From Bacillus sp. FJAT-27445 (lineage in GTDB: Bacteria > Bacillota > Bacilli > Bacillales > Cytobacillaceae), in assembly GCF_001510665.1 (NCBI RefSeq), contig NZ_LMTI01000002.1, forward strand, positions 313,246 through 377,245: 64,000 nt of DNA. Direction: 5' to 3'. Each line of letters starts with the position of its first letter. The stretch's first letter is position 1. Under the pieces are notes generated by a model that saw only the letters and a list, made by a program, of their open reading frames with translations, made no database searches and was not told the DNA's origin. A program made the position numbers and the translations under genes. Shown here one piece after another: positions 1-9,632 of this stretch.

Positions 1-30
1 CGGAGTCGGTGCCCTCCGCTCCAATCAACA
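1..30. repeat. End of a dispersed GC-rich Bacillaceae repeat, cut by window edge
   Basis: The first 30 bases contain GGAGTCGGTGCCCTCCGCTC followed by CAATCAAC. Read on the minus strand this resembles the terminal arm of a long palindromic intergenic repeat that I recall from many Bacillus-group genomes (GATTGGAGCGGA...GGAGCGGAAATCAAC). Only one arm lies inside the window, so the second arm cannot be checked. The rest of the gap up to the rpoD terminator (about 31-160) is AT-rich and I see no gene in it. Confidence 0.5.
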
Positions 31-162
31 TTTGAGTTAGGCATTTTAATCATTAAACCAGCACTTATGGTAAAGAACCTTTTTTCAACAGCATTTGCAT
101 TCGAATTCCAGTTTAAGTAAAATAAATTAAGGCAGTTAAATTGAGGGCTCCTTAAGTACAAT

Positions 163-197
163 AGAAAAAAATAGCCTGCCTTGAAAAGGCAAGCTAT
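163..197 (-). terminator. rpoD terminator
   Basis: The inverted repeat at 171-197 (ATAGC-TTGCCTT with a short loop, minus strand) is followed in the minus direction by a run of T residues (A run at 164-170). It lies 20 bases after the rpoD stop codon and ends the rpoD transcript. Confidence 0.85.
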
Positions 198-217
198 CAT
201 GTCGAATTCAATTATTT

Positions 218-1336
218 TTATTCGAGGAAGTCCTTCAGGCGTTTGCTCCGGCTTGGATGCCTTAGCTTCCTAAGGGCCTTGGCCTCGATTTGCCTGATTC
301 GTTCCCGTGTAACGCCGAAGACCTTTCCGACTTCTTCAAGCGTCCTAGTACGGCCATCATCAAGCCCGAACCGCAAGCGAAGTACATTCTCTTCGCGGTC
401 GGTCAGCGTATCAAGAACGTCCTCAAGCTGCTCCTTCAACAATTCAAAGGCAGCATGCTCCGAAGGCGAAGTCGCGTCCTGGTCCTCAATGAAGTCGCCG
501 AGATGGGAATCGTCTTCTTCACCGATAGGTGTTTCAAGCGATACCGGCTCCTGGGCAATTTTAAGGATTTCCCTTACTTTGTCTGGAGTCAGGTCCATGT
601 CCTCAGCAATCTCTTCTGGAGTTGGTTCACGCCCAAGATCTTGAAGGAGCTGCCTCTGGACCCTGATCAGCTTGTTGATGGTCTCGACCATATGGACAGG
701 GATGCGTATGGTCCTCGCCTGATCAGCAATGGCACGCGTGATTGCCTGGCGGATCCACCAGGTTGCATACGTACTGAATTTAAAGCCTTTACGGTAATCA
801 AATTTTTCGACCGCTTTAATCAGGCCCATGTTTCCTTCCTGGATAAGATCGAGGAACAGCATTCCCCTGCCGACATAGCGCTTTGCAATACTGACGACCA
901 GGCGGAGGTTTGCTTCCGCAAGGCGGCGTTTTGCTTCATCGTCCCCTGCCTCAATCCGGTTCGCAAGCTCAATTTCCTCTTCTGCGGAAAGGAGGTCTAC
1001 TCGTCCGATTTCCTTTAAATACATACGGACAGGGTCATTGATTTTAACACCAGGAGGGACACTCAAGTCATTTAGGTCGAATTCCACGTCCTCTTCTTTT
1101 GCGGTCTTTGTGCCTGCCTCTTCATTGTCTCCAACCAGGTCAATTCCCTGGTCGCCTAGGAATTCGTAGAATTCGTCCATTTGATCGGAATCCAGATCAA
1201 AATTTGCCATTCTTTCAGCTATATCGTCATAGGCAAGGTGGCCAACTTTTTTACCCAGTGCTGTTAATTGGTCTTTCACTTGTTCAATGGTCAATTCATT
1301 CTCGACCTCGTTTGACCGTGCTGATTTTTCAGCCAT
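218..1336 (-). CDS. rpoD: RNA polymerase primary sigma factor SigA (RpoD)
   Basis: This is the housekeeping sigma factor, which directs RNA polymerase to TTGACA/TATAAT promoters. The 372-residue length matches Bacillus SigA, which lacks the large insertion of the E. coli protein. A short region 1.1 is followed by region 1.2 ([16 protein letters not shown], near residue 101), regions 2.3-2.4 ([18 protein letters not shown], near 190) and a C-terminal region 4.2 helix-turn-helix ([20 protein letters not shown]). The ATG follows a strong GAAGGAGGGGG ribosome binding site. It is the last gene of the macromolecular-synthesis operon, directly after dnaG, as in B. subtilis. Confidence 0.98.
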   Translation of the reverse strand: MAEKSARSNEVENELTIEQVKDQLTALGKKVGHLAYDDIAERMANFDLDSDQMDEFYEFLGDQGIDLVGDNEEAGTKTAKEEDVEFDLNDLSVPPGVKINDPVRMYLKEIGRVDLLSAEEEIELANRIEAGDDEAKRRLAEANLRLVVSIAKRYVGRGMLFLDLIQEGNMGLIKAVEKFDYRKGFKFSTYATWWIRQAITRAIADQARTIRIPVHMVETINKLIRVQRQLLQDLGREPTPEEIAEDMDLTPDKVREILKIAQEPVSLETPIGEEDDSHLGDFIEDQDATSPSEHAAFELLKEQLEDVLDTLTDREENVLRLRFGLDDGRTRTLEEVGKVFGVTRERIRQIEAKALRKLRHPSRSKRLKDFLE

Positions 1337-1378
1337 AGGTCCCCCTCCTTCAAAATTCAGGCATATTGCTATGCAGCA

Positions 1379-3181
1379 TTACAATAATTTTTGCAATTCA
1401 AGTATTTCCTTACCCAGTTCTATTGCTTTTTTGTAATCTTTCTGGGCGTCTGCTTCTTTTTGCTGAACACGTTTTTCTTTTATTTTTAACATCTTTTGAT
1501 ATTTCAACACCTGATGGATGTAATCATTTAACTCCTGATTGCCTAATTCATGATTGAGCGTCATCATTTCTATATCAGCAACCATCCTCCTAAGCTTTTC
1601 ATCCTTAATATAATTCAGGAACTCTCCCAAATCGAATTGTTCCTTCTCCTCATAGTAGCCGAAAAGATATGTGATGATTGCCTGGTGGTCATCATGGTTG
1701 AGCATATTGCCATTAAGCATTTCTTGTATTTTATAAGCATTTTCCCTGTCGCGGAGCATGTGGGCAATCATTTTGCGCTCTGCATTGTAGTGGGCGGGCC
1801 TCAGGCCGGCCGCATTCACCGGGATAGGGAGCTCCCTCTTTTTCGGAATCTCACCTTGCAGCTTGCCCTTTTTCGGGGCACTGGCCGCCATCTGCTGCTT
1901 CAGTGCTTCAAGAGATAAGGAAAATTCTTCGGCCAGCTGCCTTAGATAATGATCCTTTTCAACTGCCTTCTCAAGGATGCTTATTTCGCTTACTATCTTT
2001 TCGATATAAGATAGCCTATCTCCTTCATTCTGAAGATTTTTTCCTCGGCGATAATAATGAAATTTATATGACATCCATGTTAGGCTGGAGCCTATTATGT
2101 CATTTTTAAATTTTTCGGCACCAAATTTCCTTATATAATCGTCAGGATCAAGGGCATCAGGCATCATAGCCACTCGGATATCGATTCCCGCTTCGACTAG
2201 CAGTCCGCCAGCCCGGAAAGCAGCCTCGATACCAGCATTGTCCGAATCATAGCAGATGGTTACAAACTGCGTGTTTCTGCGGATTAGGGAAATATGCTCC
2301 TGAGTGAGCGAGGTGCCCATTGTCGCGATTCCAGTTTCAATCCCAGCGCGGTATGCGGCGATTGCATCGGCAAACCCCTCGAACAGGACAGCGTGGTGTT
2401 GCCTTCGAATGGATGGTTTTGCCAAATGGAAGTTATAAAGGGTTTTACTTTTATTAAATATTGGCGTTTCCGGGCTGTTCAGGTATTTAACATCTTCCCC
2501 TCCCAGAGCTCTTCCCGAGAACGCAATCGTTCTTCCGTTTTGGTCAAATAAAGGGAACATGATCCTGTTGCGGAAACGGTCAAAATAGGTGCCATCGCGT
2601 TCCCTTTTAATGATGAGTCCCGCTTTTTCCATTTCCTCCGGTTTAAAGCCTCTTTTTTGAAGAAACCCAGTAACAAAATCCCATGAATCCAAGGCATAGC
2701 CTATTTGAAACGTATCAATCGATTCCCTTGTAAATCCTCTTGCAAACAAATACTCCAAGGCTTCCTGTCCGTCTTTTGTATTTACAAGCAAATGGTGGTA
2801 GAATTTCTTTAATAAATCATGGGCTTCGTAGTAGGGCTGCAATTCGGCTTGCCTGGCATTCTCCGCCTGCCCCGAAACGCGCGGGATTTCCAGGGGGATT
2901 CCGGCTCTATCAGCCAGTTTTGCGGCAGCTTCGCCAAAAGGCATGCCTTCAAGATCCATTAAAAAAGAAAAAACATTTCCGCCCGCCCCGCAGCCAAAAC
3001 AATAATAAATCTGCTTATCGGGAGAAACTGAAAAGGATGGTGAATTTTCTCCGTGAAACGGACAAAGGCCAAAGTAATTCCGGCCCTGTTTCTTCAGCTG
3101 TACATATTCACCGATAAAATCCACTATATCAACAGATTGCCTAATCTGATTGACCTTTTCTTCGGGTATACGCTCAGCCAT
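1379..3181 (-). CDS. dnaG: DNA primase
   Basis: Primase makes the RNA primers for DNA replication at the fork together with the DnaB-type helicase. The 600-residue protein begins with a zinc ribbon (C40, H43, C61, C64 in the segments LCPFHGENSPSF and YYCFGCGAGGN). A TOPRIM catalytic core follows, with the acidic glutamate in LFEGFADAIA (about residue 268) and the metal-binding CYDSDNAG (about 309). A helical C-terminal helicase-interaction domain ends the protein. It sits 42 bases upstream of rpoD. The ATG start has a GGAG ribosome binding site. Confidence 0.97.
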   Translation of the reverse strand: MAERIPEEKVNQIRQSVDIVDFIGEYVQLKKQGRNYFGLCPFHGENSPSFSVSPDKQIYYCFGCGAGGNVFSFLMDLEGMPFGEAAAKLADRAGIPLEIPRVSGQAENARQAELQPYYEAHDLLKKFYHHLLVNTKDGQEALEYLFARGFTRESIDTFQIGYALDSWDFVTGFLQKRGFKPEEMEKAGLIIKRERDGTYFDRFRNRIMFPLFDQNGRTIAFSGRALGGEDVKYLNSPETPIFNKSKTLYNFHLAKPSIRRQHHAVLFEGFADAIAAYRAGIETGIATMGTSLTQEHISLIRRNTQFVTICYDSDNAGIEAAFRAGGLLVEAGIDIRVAMMPDALDPDDYIRKFGAEKFKNDIIGSSLTWMSYKFHYYRRGKNLQNEGDRLSYIEKIVSEISILEKAVEKDHYLRQLAEEFSLSLEALKQQMAASAPKKGKLQGEIPKKRELPIPVNAAGLRPAHYNAERKMIAHMLRDRENAYKIQEMLNGNMLNHDDHQAIITYLFGYYEEKEQFDLGEFLNYIKDEKLRRMVADIEMMTLNHELGNQELNDYIHQVLKYQKMLKIKEKRVQQKEADAQKDYKKAIELGKEILELQKLL

Positions 3182-3195
3182 GAAAACAACTCCAG

Positions 3196-3687
3196 TTAAC
3201 GTTCTTGGCCGCCGGGCAATCCGGGGCCGGGCATTTCTAACAGGATTGCGGACAGTGCATTTACGAACCGTTTCCGTTCCTCGTCCGAAAACGGGGAAGG
3301 GCCCTTTCCGTAAATGCCTCTGGCCCGTGCTTTTGATTTTATATACCGAATGTCAAGGGCCGTCTGGATGTCTTTTTCCTCAAATAAAATTCCCCTGGGC
3401 GATAGGACATAAACCCCTTTCAGCAGGAGAGTGGAAGCGAGGCCAATATCCTGCGTAATTACTATGTCACCTTTTTTAGCATGGTTCATAATGAAAAGGT
3501 CAGCCGCTTCCCGGTCCGAATCGACATATCTCCATTCCCACTGTAAATAGAGCGGATTGGATGTTGCATGGGCATAGGAAGCTACAAATATGGCCGGAAC
3601 AGAAAAATCGGACGCCAATTGTGCAATTTCCTCTTTTACAGGGCACGAATCCGCATCCACATACACTGTTGGGCATTTTTTTTCCAT
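3196..3687 (-). CDS. YaiI/YqxD-family (DUF188) protein
   Basis: This 163-residue protein belongs to the YaiI/YqxD family, which has a PIN-like fold and no firmly assigned function. It opens with the family signature VYVDADSCPVKEEI and contains DIVITQDIGLASTLL, whose conserved aspartates are placed like the metal ligands of PIN nucleases; a nuclease role is only inferred from the fold. An in-frame ATG 45 bases upstream exists, but the family begins at MEKKCPTVYVDAD, so I chose the internal start. It lies 14 bases upstream of dnaG, the yqxD position in B. subtilis, and is probably cotranscribed with dnaG and rpoD. Confidence 0.88.
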   Translation of the reverse strand: MEKKCPTVYVDADSCPVKEEIAQLASDFSVPAIFVASYAHATSNPLYLQWEWRYVDSDREAADLFIMNHAKKGDIVITQDIGLASTLLLKGVYVLSPRGILFEEKDIQTALDIRYIKSKARARGIYGKGPSPFSDEERKRFVNALSAILLEMPGPGLPGGQER

Positions 3688-3925
3688 AGTACTAATTCTA
3701 CATCCCCCCGTATATTCCTTCTTTTTCGGCAAAGATTATCGGAGATTGTGTCGAATTTTTTTCTATCCGTCGCCTTGACTTCTGACAATAAATAGTTTAT
3801 TCCTTATAAAGCAAGTCTAAACCTGTAATTTTCGCTTTTTTATCACAATTTTTTATTATAGTACACTTTAAGCGTTTTTACCATTCATTTCTCTTATTTT
3901 TTCACTCTGATCTAATTATTAAGAA

Positions 3926-3958
3926 AAGGAAAACACATGCCCTGGTCGGCCATGTGTT
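3926..3958 (-). terminator. ppsR terminator
   Basis: An 8-bp stem (AACACATG / CATGTGTT at 3932-3939 and 3951-3958) lies directly after the ppsR stop. On the minus strand it is followed by a T-rich tract (TTTTCCTTTTCTT). The rest of the gap to the yqxD-like gene (3688-3925) is AT-rich and should hold the promoter of the dnaG-rpoD operon, but no match is good enough to report. Confidence 0.65.
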
Positions 3959-3963
3959 ATTCT

Positions 3964-4767
3964 TTACCCTTTTTGTACCTTGCTTAAAATGACGTTCGCT
4001 GTTTCCTCAACAGCTTTATTGGTTACATCGATTACAGGGCATCCAATTTTATCAATCACCTTGTCAAAAAAGTCAAGTTCTTCCTTGATTCTGGCAATAT
4101 TGGCATAGCTGGCACTATCATTCAGGCCGAGAGAAATCAGGCGTTCCCTGCGAATATTATTCAATTTTTCCGGACTGATTTTAAGCCCGAAGCATTTTTC
4201 GGCCGGAACACTATAAAGCTCTTCAGGGGGATCAACCTCGGGAACGAGTGGAACATTCGCAACCTTCAGGCGTTTGTGTGCCAAATATTGTGAAAGCGGA
4301 GTTTTGGAAGTTCTAGAAACCCCAATCAGAATGATGTCCGCCTTCATAAGCCCTCTCGGATCCCGTCCATCGTCATATTTAACAGCAAATTCGATTGCCT
4401 CAACCTTTTTAAAATAATCCTCGTCCAGTTTCCTGACCAGCCCGGGCTCGAAAAGAGGGGTTACACCGGATAGCTGTTGGATTTGATCCATCAGCGGACC
4501 AATCAAATCGACCGCAAAAATCCCGGTTTCATTTGCTTTTTCTTTCATATATGCACGGATTTGCGGTTTTACCAATGTAAAGGCAATCATCCCTTTGTCA
4601 TGCGCGGCCAGTGCAATGACCTCATCGATATGTTCAATATCCTCGACATATGGAAACCGTTTTATCTTGATATTGTTTCCGTTAAATTGGGTAATTGCCG
4701 CTTTCGTCACCAGCTCCGCAGTCTCCCCAACTGAATCCGAAACTACATAGATTATTGGTTTTTCCAT
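3964..4767 (-). CDS. ppsR: Pyruvate, phosphate dikinase regulatory protein (bifunctional kinase/pyrophosphorylase)
   Basis: This protein belongs to the PPDK/PEP synthase regulatory family (formerly DUF299). Members switch the target enzyme off by ADP-dependent phosphorylation of an active-site threonine and on by Pi-dependent dephosphorylation. The 267 residues include the nucleotide-binding loop [18 protein letters not shown] at about residue 147, and the N-terminal [13 protein letters not shown] signature is intact. It is the yqfL homologue and lies 27 bases downstream of ccpN, which in B. subtilis controls gluconeogenesis together with YqfL. No dikinase gene is in the window. Confidence 0.93.
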   Translation of the reverse strand: MEKPIIYVVSDSVGETAELVTKAAITQFNGNNIKIKRFPYVEDIEHIDEVIALAAHDKGMIAFTLVKPQIRAYMKEKANETGIFAVDLIGPLMDQIQQLSGVTPLFEPGLVRKLDEDYFKKVEAIEFAVKYDDGRDPRGLMKADIILIGVSRTSKTPLSQYLAHKRLKVANVPLVPEVDPPEELYSVPAEKCFGLKISPEKLNNIRRERLISLGLNDSASYANIARIKEELDFFDKVIDKIGCPVIDVTNKAVEETANVILSKVQKG

Positions 4768-4794
4768 GGTTGTAGTTATTCCCCCTATTCCTAA

Positions 4795-5433
4795 CTAAGC
4801 TTGTTCTGCGTTCCCAAGGGAGACAAAAGCCCTCGTAATGCTTGTTTTCGTAATTCTGCCTATGACCTCAAAGCCTGCTTCAGTTTCCTTAATTACAGGA
4901 ATCGAATCAATTTGCCTGTCGATTAATTTTTTTGCGACATCGGTAAGCAAATCTTCCTTCTGGCACATAGTAATATTAGGCATTCTTGTCATGATGATAT
5001 TGACTGGAAGAGAAGAAAGCTCCTGATTTCCCAAGCTTGCCCGAAGCATATCCTTCCGTGAAAGGACTCCGGCCAGGATAGAGTTTTCGTCTACCACAAA
5101 CAGAGTCCCCACATCTTCAAGGAACATTGTCACAATCGCATCGTACACGGAAACATTCTCATTCACAACAACAGGCCTGGATTGGTACTCGCTAACCAGT
5201 ATTTTTTGAAGCTTTTCTGATAAAAGCTGATCGCCAGATTTGCCGGTATAAAAGTATCCGACCCGCGGCCTCGCATCCAGGAAGCCTGCCATTGTTAAAA
5301 TTGCCAGATCGGGCCTTAGCGTTGCTCTTGTCAAATTCAGTTTTTCGGCAATATTTTCACCCGTTATTGGCCCGTTCTCTTTTACAATTTGCAAAATTAG
5401 ATCCTGTCGCTTATTCAGTTCTATGTCCCTCAC
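4795..5433 (-). CDS. ccpN: CcpN-type transcriptional repressor with CBS domains
   Basis: This is a homologue of CcpN (YqzB), the B. subtilis repressor that shuts off gluconeogenic genes when glucose is present. The 212-residue protein has a winged-helix N-terminus (TGENIAEKLNLTRATLRPDL, residues about 19-38). Two CBS domains follow (about 75-205, for example VVDENSILAGVLSRKDMLR), which probably sense adenine nucleotides. The start is GTG; the following sequence aligns with the family N-terminus (IELNKRQ). It precedes ppsR, so regulator and effector are probably cotranscribed. Confidence 0.93.
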   Translation of the reverse strand: MRDIELNKRQDLILQIVKENGPITGENIAEKLNLTRATLRPDLAILTMAGFLDARPRVGYFYTGKSGDQLLSEKLQKILVSEYQSRPVVVNENVSVYDAIVTMFLEDVGTLFVVDENSILAGVLSRKDMLRASLGNQELSSLPVNIIMTRMPNITMCQKEDLLTDVAKKLIDRQIDSIPVIKETEAGFEVIGRITKTSITRAFVSLGNAEQA

Positions 5434-5465
5434 CGCCTATCCACTGTGCTACATACAATTCATTT

Positions 5466-6848
5466 TTAAAATTGAATTTTACTCTGCAGAAATCCGGCAA
5501 GCTCCTCAATCGGAACGCGGGTTTGTTCCATTGTGTCTCGGTCCCTGACCGTTACTTTCCTGTCTTCCGCCGTATCGAAATCGACCGTCACACAGAATGG
5601 AGTACCGATTTCATCGTGGCGGCGGTACCGCTTCCCAATCGAACCGGCTTCATCAAAGTCGACCATGAATTCCTTGGAGAGTGATTCAAAAATCTCTCGG
5701 GCAGGGTCAGATAGCTTTTTGGATAATGGCAAAACAGCTGCCTTGAATGGAGCGAGTGCTGGATGCAGATGCATAACAGTCCGTGACGTTCCATCCTCCA
5801 ATTGTTCTTCCTCATATGCATCAATTAAATAAGCGAGTGTCACCCGGTCGGCGCCAAGCGATGGTTCAATGCAATACGGAATATATTTTTCATTTGTTTC
5901 TGGGTCAAGGTAATGGAAATCCTCTCCGGAATAGTTCATATGCTGCTTCAGGTCATAGTCGGTACGGGATGCAACGCCCCACAATTCCCCCCAACCGAAA
6001 GGAAACTTATATTCAAAGTCAGTCGTCGCATTGCTGTAATGGGACAGTTCATCATCAGAGTGGTCGCGAAGCCTTAGGCGTTCCTTTTTCATACCCAGCG
6101 AAAGCAGCCACTTCTCCGCAAACTCCTTCCAGTAGGTGAACCATTCCAACTCGGTGCCCGGCTTGCAGAAAAATTCCAGTTCCATTTGCTCGAATTCTCT
6201 TGTCCTAAAGGTAAAGTTCCCAGGCGTGATTTCATTCCTAAAGCTTTTGCCGACCTGCGCAATCCCAAAAGGGAGTTTCTTCCTCATCGTCCTCTGGACA
6301 TTTTTAAAATTGACGAATATTCCCTGTGCTGTCTCAGGGCGCAAGAAAATTTCATTCGCGCTTGACTCGGTAACCCCTTGGAACGTTTTAAACATTAGAT
6401 TGAATTGCCTAATGCCGGTGAATTCCTTACTGCCGCAATCAGGACACGCAATATCGTATTCCTTAATCAGCTCTTCCATTTTTTCAAAAGGAAGGCCATC
6501 GACGACAAGTTCAATACCTTTTTCATCTAATGCATTCTCGATTATTTTATCCGCACGGTGCCTTGATTTGCACTTTTTGCAGTCAATCATTGGGTCATTG
6601 AAGTTGCCGATGTGGCCGGATGCCTCCCATGTCCTCGGATTCATTAAAATGGCCGAATCAAGGCCGACATTATAGGGGGATTCCTGGACAAACTTTTTCC
6701 ACCAGGCCTTTTTTATATTGTTTTTCAGTTCCACTCCCAGCGGGCCATAATCCCATGTATTCGCGAGCCCTCCATATATTTCAGAACCCGGAAAAACAAA
6801 GCCCCGGTGTTTTGCATGGGAGACAATTTGGTCCATTGAAACGCTCAT
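5466..6848 (-). CDS. glyQS: Glycyl-tRNA synthetase, single-chain (alpha2) class II type
   Basis: The enzyme charges tRNA-Gly with glycine. The 460-residue protein is the eukaryote-like homodimeric form, not the GlyQ/GlyS tetramer of B. subtilis. It has a CxxC-containing zinc insertion (CKKCKSRHR and CPDCGSKEF, residues about 88-145), class II motif 2 ([19 protein letters not shown]), motif 3 ([14 protein letters not shown]) and a C-terminal anticodon-binding domain. The start follows AAAGGAG at 9 bases. Transcription is governed by the upstream glycine T-box (6893-7105) and the promoter at 7122-7150. Confidence 0.96.
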   Translation of the reverse strand: MSVSMDQIVSHAKHRGFVFPGSEIYGGLANTWDYGPLGVELKNNIKKAWWKKFVQESPYNVGLDSAILMNPRTWEASGHIGNFNDPMIDCKKCKSRHRADKIIENALDEKGIELVVDGLPFEKMEELIKEYDIACPDCGSKEFTGIRQFNLMFKTFQGVTESSANEIFLRPETAQGIFVNFKNVQRTMRKKLPFGIAQVGKSFRNEITPGNFTFRTREFEQMELEFFCKPGTELEWFTYWKEFAEKWLLSLGMKKERLRLRDHSDDELSHYSNATTDFEYKFPFGWGELWGVASRTDYDLKQHMNYSGEDFHYLDPETNEKYIPYCIEPSLGADRVTLAYLIDAYEEEQLEDGTSRTVMHLHPALAPFKAAVLPLSKKLSDPAREIFESLSKEFMVDFDEAGSIGKRYRRHDEIGTPFCVTVDFDTAEDRKVTVRDRDTMEQTRVPIEELAGFLQSKIQF

Positions 6849-6892
6849 ATTACATTTCTCCTTTGTGATAGTATATGTATTCAGGCGCGAAA

Positions 6893-6934
6893 TAAAAAAC
6901 CCCCGCCTCTATGCCAGTAAGCATAGGGACGAGA
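6893..6934 (-). terminator. T-box attenuator terminator
   Basis: The stem CTCTATGC...GCATAG plus the flanking G/C pairs (6901-6931), followed on the minus strand by TTTTTTATT, forms the intrinsic terminator. It competes with the T-box antiterminator ahead of glyQS. Confidence 0.85.
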
Positions 6935-7105
6935 GTTTACCCGCGGTTCCACCCTAATTGCTGTAATAAAACAGCCTCTTTGAAAGAATGTTGCTCCGGA
7001 ACGCCATTCCCAAGCTTCCTGTCCTCCGGCTTCCACCATCCCGGATTCGCTTTTACAGGAGCAGCCAAGTACTCTTTTCCTTCTCTGCAACTTATAGAAT
7101 TATTA
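6893..7105 (-). promoter_or_regulatory. Glycine T-box riboswitch (leader of glyQS)
   Basis: The minus-strand leader carries the T-box sequence AGGGTGGAACCGCGG (6941-6955), which pairs with the acceptor end of uncharged tRNA. It is followed by a terminator. A stem I distal element (CCGGGATGGTGGAAGCCGG) precedes the likely specifier segment GGAATGGCGTTCC, in which GGC is a glycine codon. This fits the downstream glycyl-tRNA synthetase: uncharged tRNA-Gly would favour the antiterminator and so expression of glyQS. Confidence 0.9.
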
Positions 7106-7121
7106 TGAAAGCTTTATAAAG

Positions 7122-7150
7122 ATAGTAGCGAAAAAGGGAGCTGATGTCAA
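7122..7150 (-). promoter_or_regulatory. SigA promoter of the glyQS T-box transcript
   Basis: On the minus strand there is TTGACA (7145-7150), a 17-base spacer and TACTAT (7122-7127). The -35 is perfect and the -10 matches at five of six positions. It lies just after the recO stop codon and about 15 bases before the T-box leader, giving glyQS its own transcription unit. Confidence 0.8.
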
Positions 7151-7155
7151 CCCAG

Positions 7156-7908
7156 TTATACCATCCCCCTGAGGCTATCCATTGAATCCAAAAACCTTCT
7201 TGACTTAAGGCTCAAGCCTGAATATTCCTCATAGTAGGCTGAAATAATCCGCTTCAGTTCTTCCTTAGTCTCTTTTTTTACAGATATATTCCCCAGCCTA
7301 CCGAGGTCAAAATAGTAAAACAGCCTAAGAAGCCTGGCTCCCGCCTGCGAAAGCTTAAAATGGTATGGATCCTTTTGGATGCAGCGGTGGCATATCAGCC
7401 CGCCTTCCCTTATGGAAAACGAAAAATGGCCATCTGTGCTGCCACAAACGGCGCATTGATCGAGGACCGGATAGAGTCCCATAACATTCAGCATCTTCAA
7501 CTCATAAATAAACATTAGGACTTCGGGATCATGCCCTTCGTTTAAATAGTTCATCGTTTGGTAAAGCAGTTCAAATAGAAACGGATTGGGCTTCCTGTCC
7601 TCGGCTGCTTTATCGGTAAGTTCAGCAATATAGCTCGCATACGCGGTAAGGAAGATATCTTCGCGGATTGACCTCATTGAAGAGATGATTTCCCCTTGCT
7701 GGAGGCTCCCCATGCCGCTTCCTTTCTGGACAAGGAAATATCCATATGTCAAAAGTTGGGTCGCTGCTGAAAGCCTGCTGTTTGGCTTTTTGGCTCCCCT
7801 CGCCATCACACCAATTTTGCCCCATTCCCTGGTAAATAAGGTGATAACCTTATTCGTTTCACCATAATCGGTTGCTCTTATGATGATGCCTTCACATTTT
7901 TGGAACAT
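7156..7908 (-). CDS. recO: DNA repair protein RecO
   Basis: RecO works with RecR in loading RecA on SSB-coated single-stranded DNA in the RecF pathway. The protein has 250 residues with an N-terminal OB fold ([22 protein letters not shown]). A four-cysteine zinc site follows at CAVCG (about residue 150) and CHRC. The family begins at a residue matching MFQKCEGI, so I use the ATG at 7908 (GGTG six bases upstream) rather than the ATG twelve bases earlier. It follows yqzL and era, as in other Bacillus genomes. Confidence 0.94.
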   Translation of the reverse strand: MFQKCEGIIIRATDYGETNKVITLFTREWGKIGVMARGAKKPNSRLSAATQLLTYGYFLVQKGSGMGSLQQGEIISSMRSIREDIFLTAYASYIAELTDKAAEDRKPNPFLFELLYQTMNYLNEGHDPEVLMFIYELKMLNVMGLYPVLDQCAVCGSTDGHFSFSIREGGLICHRCIQKDPYHFKLSQAGARLLRLFYYFDLGRLGNISVKKETKEELKRIISAYYEEYSGLSLKSRRFLDSMDSLRGMV

Positions 7909-7938
7909 CCCAGTCACCATCCAGGTTTTTAGACAAAC

Positions 7939-8082
7939 TTATGAAACAGGAAAATCTGCTTGCGCTAGTTCTTCGTCGAGATTGCCGGGAATTTCTGTTC
8001 GGTCCTTCTCCATTTCCTTAAAGAGAAGATATGTGTCAATATTACCTGTCTGACTGAATACCTTCCAGGTAAAATCCAACAT
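7939..8082 (-). CDS. yqzL: YqzL family small protein
   Basis: This 47-residue protein matches the YqzL family by sequence (MLDFTWKVFSQTGNIDTYLL at its start) and by position between era and recO. Function is unknown. The ATG is preceded by an AGGA-type ribosome binding site. The protein is acidic, with no membrane segment. Confidence 0.9.
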   Translation of the reverse strand: MLDFTWKVFSQTGNIDTYLLFKEMEKDRTEIPGNLDEELAQADFPVS

Positions 8083-8227
8083 TGAAAACCCCATCCTTTC
8101 CTAAATAGACTAGCTCGAATCTAATATCCTGGTTACATTTATCTTAGCCTGCCGTTCGAAAATAATAATACGAAAATATTGTTAATCGTGCCCATGAATA
8201 GAACAGGCAATATGCAGAAAAGCATTT

Positions 8228-9151
8228 TTAATACTCGTCCTCGCGGAAGCCGAATTCACGGAGACTGGACATTTTGTTGCGCCAATCCTTTTGAACCTTC
8301 ACCCAAAGCTCCAAATAAACCTTTGAGCCAAGAAGCTGTTCAATGTCCATCCTCGCGCGCTTGCCGATTTCCTTTAGCATTCCGCCTTGTTTGCCGATGA
8401 TTATCCCTTTTTGGGAATCCCGCTCGACAATGATTGCGGCCATGACGCGGACCATATCCTTGTTTTCATCCCGCTCCATTTTTTCAATGATTACCGCAAG
8501 CGAATGAGGAACTTCTTCCCTCGTCAAGTGGAGCGCCTTTTCCCTGATTAATTCGGTGACAATGAAGCGTTCTGGATGGTCCGTAACTTGATCGGCCGGA
8601 TAAAACTGCGGCCCTTCAGGCATATGTCCCTTTATTTGGTCCAAAAGCCGCTCCACATTATTCCCCTCTAGGGCGGAAATTGGTACAATCGCCTCAAACG
8701 GATACTTATCTTTGTAATCACTTATAATTCCAAGCAATTTATCGGGATGGACTTTATCAATTTTATTGATAATCAGGAATACAGGCGTCTTGACAGCCTG
8801 CAGTTTTTCAATAATGAATTCCTCGCCTTTTCCAAAGCCCTCTTCCGCGCTGACCATGAACAGGACAAGGTCGACACCCTTTAGCGTATTCTGGGCTACC
8901 TTCATCATAAAATCGCCAAGTTTATGTTTGGGCTTGTGGATGCCCGGCGTGTCTATAAAAATAAGCTGTGCATCTTCGAGGGTCAATACCCCCTGCACCT
9001 TGTTTCGAGTTGTTTGCGGCTTATCGCTCATAATTGCGATTTTTTGTCCGATTACCCTATTTAAAAAAGTTGATTTCCCTACATTTGGGCGACCGATAAT
9101 CGAAATGAATCCCGATTTATGGCCTTTCTCTCCGTTTAAATCATTTGCCAT
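8228..9151 (-). CDS. era: GTPase Era
   Basis: Era is an essential GTPase that binds 16S rRNA near its 3' end and checks 30S subunit maturation. The 307 residues contain the G1 loop GRPNVGKS, G3 DTPGIHKP and G4 NKID, followed by a C-terminal KH domain ([19 protein letters not shown]). The ATG follows GGAGGATT at nine bases. The gene lies upstream of yqzL-recO. In B. subtilis cdd separates dgkA and era; here that position is occupied by a repeat. Confidence 0.97.
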   Translation of the reverse strand: MANDLNGEKGHKSGFISIIGRPNVGKSTFLNRVIGQKIAIMSDKPQTTRNKVQGVLTLEDAQLIFIDTPGIHKPKHKLGDFMMKVAQNTLKGVDLVLFMVSAEEGFGKGEEFIIEKLQAVKTPVFLIINKIDKVHPDKLLGIISDYKDKYPFEAIVPISALEGNNVERLLDQIKGHMPEGPQFYPADQVTDHPERFIVTELIREKALHLTREEVPHSLAVIIEKMERDENKDMVRVMAAIIVERDSQKGIIIGKQGGMLKEIGKRARMDIEQLLGSKVYLELWVKVQKDWRNKMSSLREFGFREDEY

Positions 9152-9433
9152 TGCTGCGAATCCTCCGGTAGTAGCCTAGAAGGTTAATTCCTTCTGCTTT
9201 AGTTTCTTTTATTACCTCATTGCAAATCATTAAAACATTATCAGTTTTCTGCATTTAAGTGGTTCTTCTTCCATCTTACATGAAAATGACGTCTGTTTCA
9301 CCCCTTGAAACCAAATCGTAAAACAAAAGTTAGAATTTTCTTAAAATTACTTTACTTTAGGAAATCCTTGTTTGGACATTGTAGCAATATGTACTGTGAA
9401 TTTCAAATCGGTCCGGTTTTTTTATCGAACAAA

Positions 9434-9546
9434 ATGCGCAAGCGCCTTGGTCAGCCCCGACCAGATTAAGACGGGGCCCGCAGGACGGGCCTGCCCTCCG
9501 GAGGGAACCGGCTTAAGACCTCGAGGGGCTAGGCGCTGGAGCTGGA
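9434..9546. repeat. Dispersed GC-rich imperfect palindrome in the era-dgkA gap
   Basis: In an otherwise AT-rich 450-base gap, a GC-rich block runs from GCGCAAGCGCCTTGGTCAGC to GGGGCTAGGCGCTGGAGCTG. Its ends form an inverted repeat (AGCGCCTTGGTCAGCCCC against the complement of GGGGCTAGGCGCT). I recall similar elements scattered through Bacillaceae genomes. No gene is visible in the gap (9152-9632), including the cytidine deaminase gene expected here by synteny with B. subtilis. Confidence 0.6.
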
Positions 9547-9602
9547 TTAAAACAACTTATTTCGAGTTATTCACAATGTTCTATTTTATAGTTACTTAAG
9601 CG

Positions 9603-9632
9603 AAAAAAAAAGGCGGGGAGCTCCCTGCCTTT
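9603..9632 (-). terminator. dgkA terminator
   Basis: A long stem (AAAGGCGGGGAG / CTCCCTGCCTTT with one wobble pair, 9609-9632) is followed on the minus strand by nine T residues, directly after the dgkA stop codon. It closes the pgpH-ybeY-dgkA transcript. Confidence 0.85.

Noticed and set aside
290-1018. Long plus-strand open frame of 242 codons opposite rpoD
   Set aside because: It is antisense to the highly conserved sigma factor, has no ribosome binding site and resembles no protein; it is a shadow of rpoD codon usage.
6881-7090. Open frame of 69 codons upstream of glyQS
   Set aside because: It lies wholly within the structured T-box leader and terminator, which explain the sequence.
9372-9599. 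75-codon plus-strand frame in the era-dgkA gap
   Set aside because: It runs through the GC-rich palindromic repeat, has no ribosome site and encodes a low-complexity peptide.
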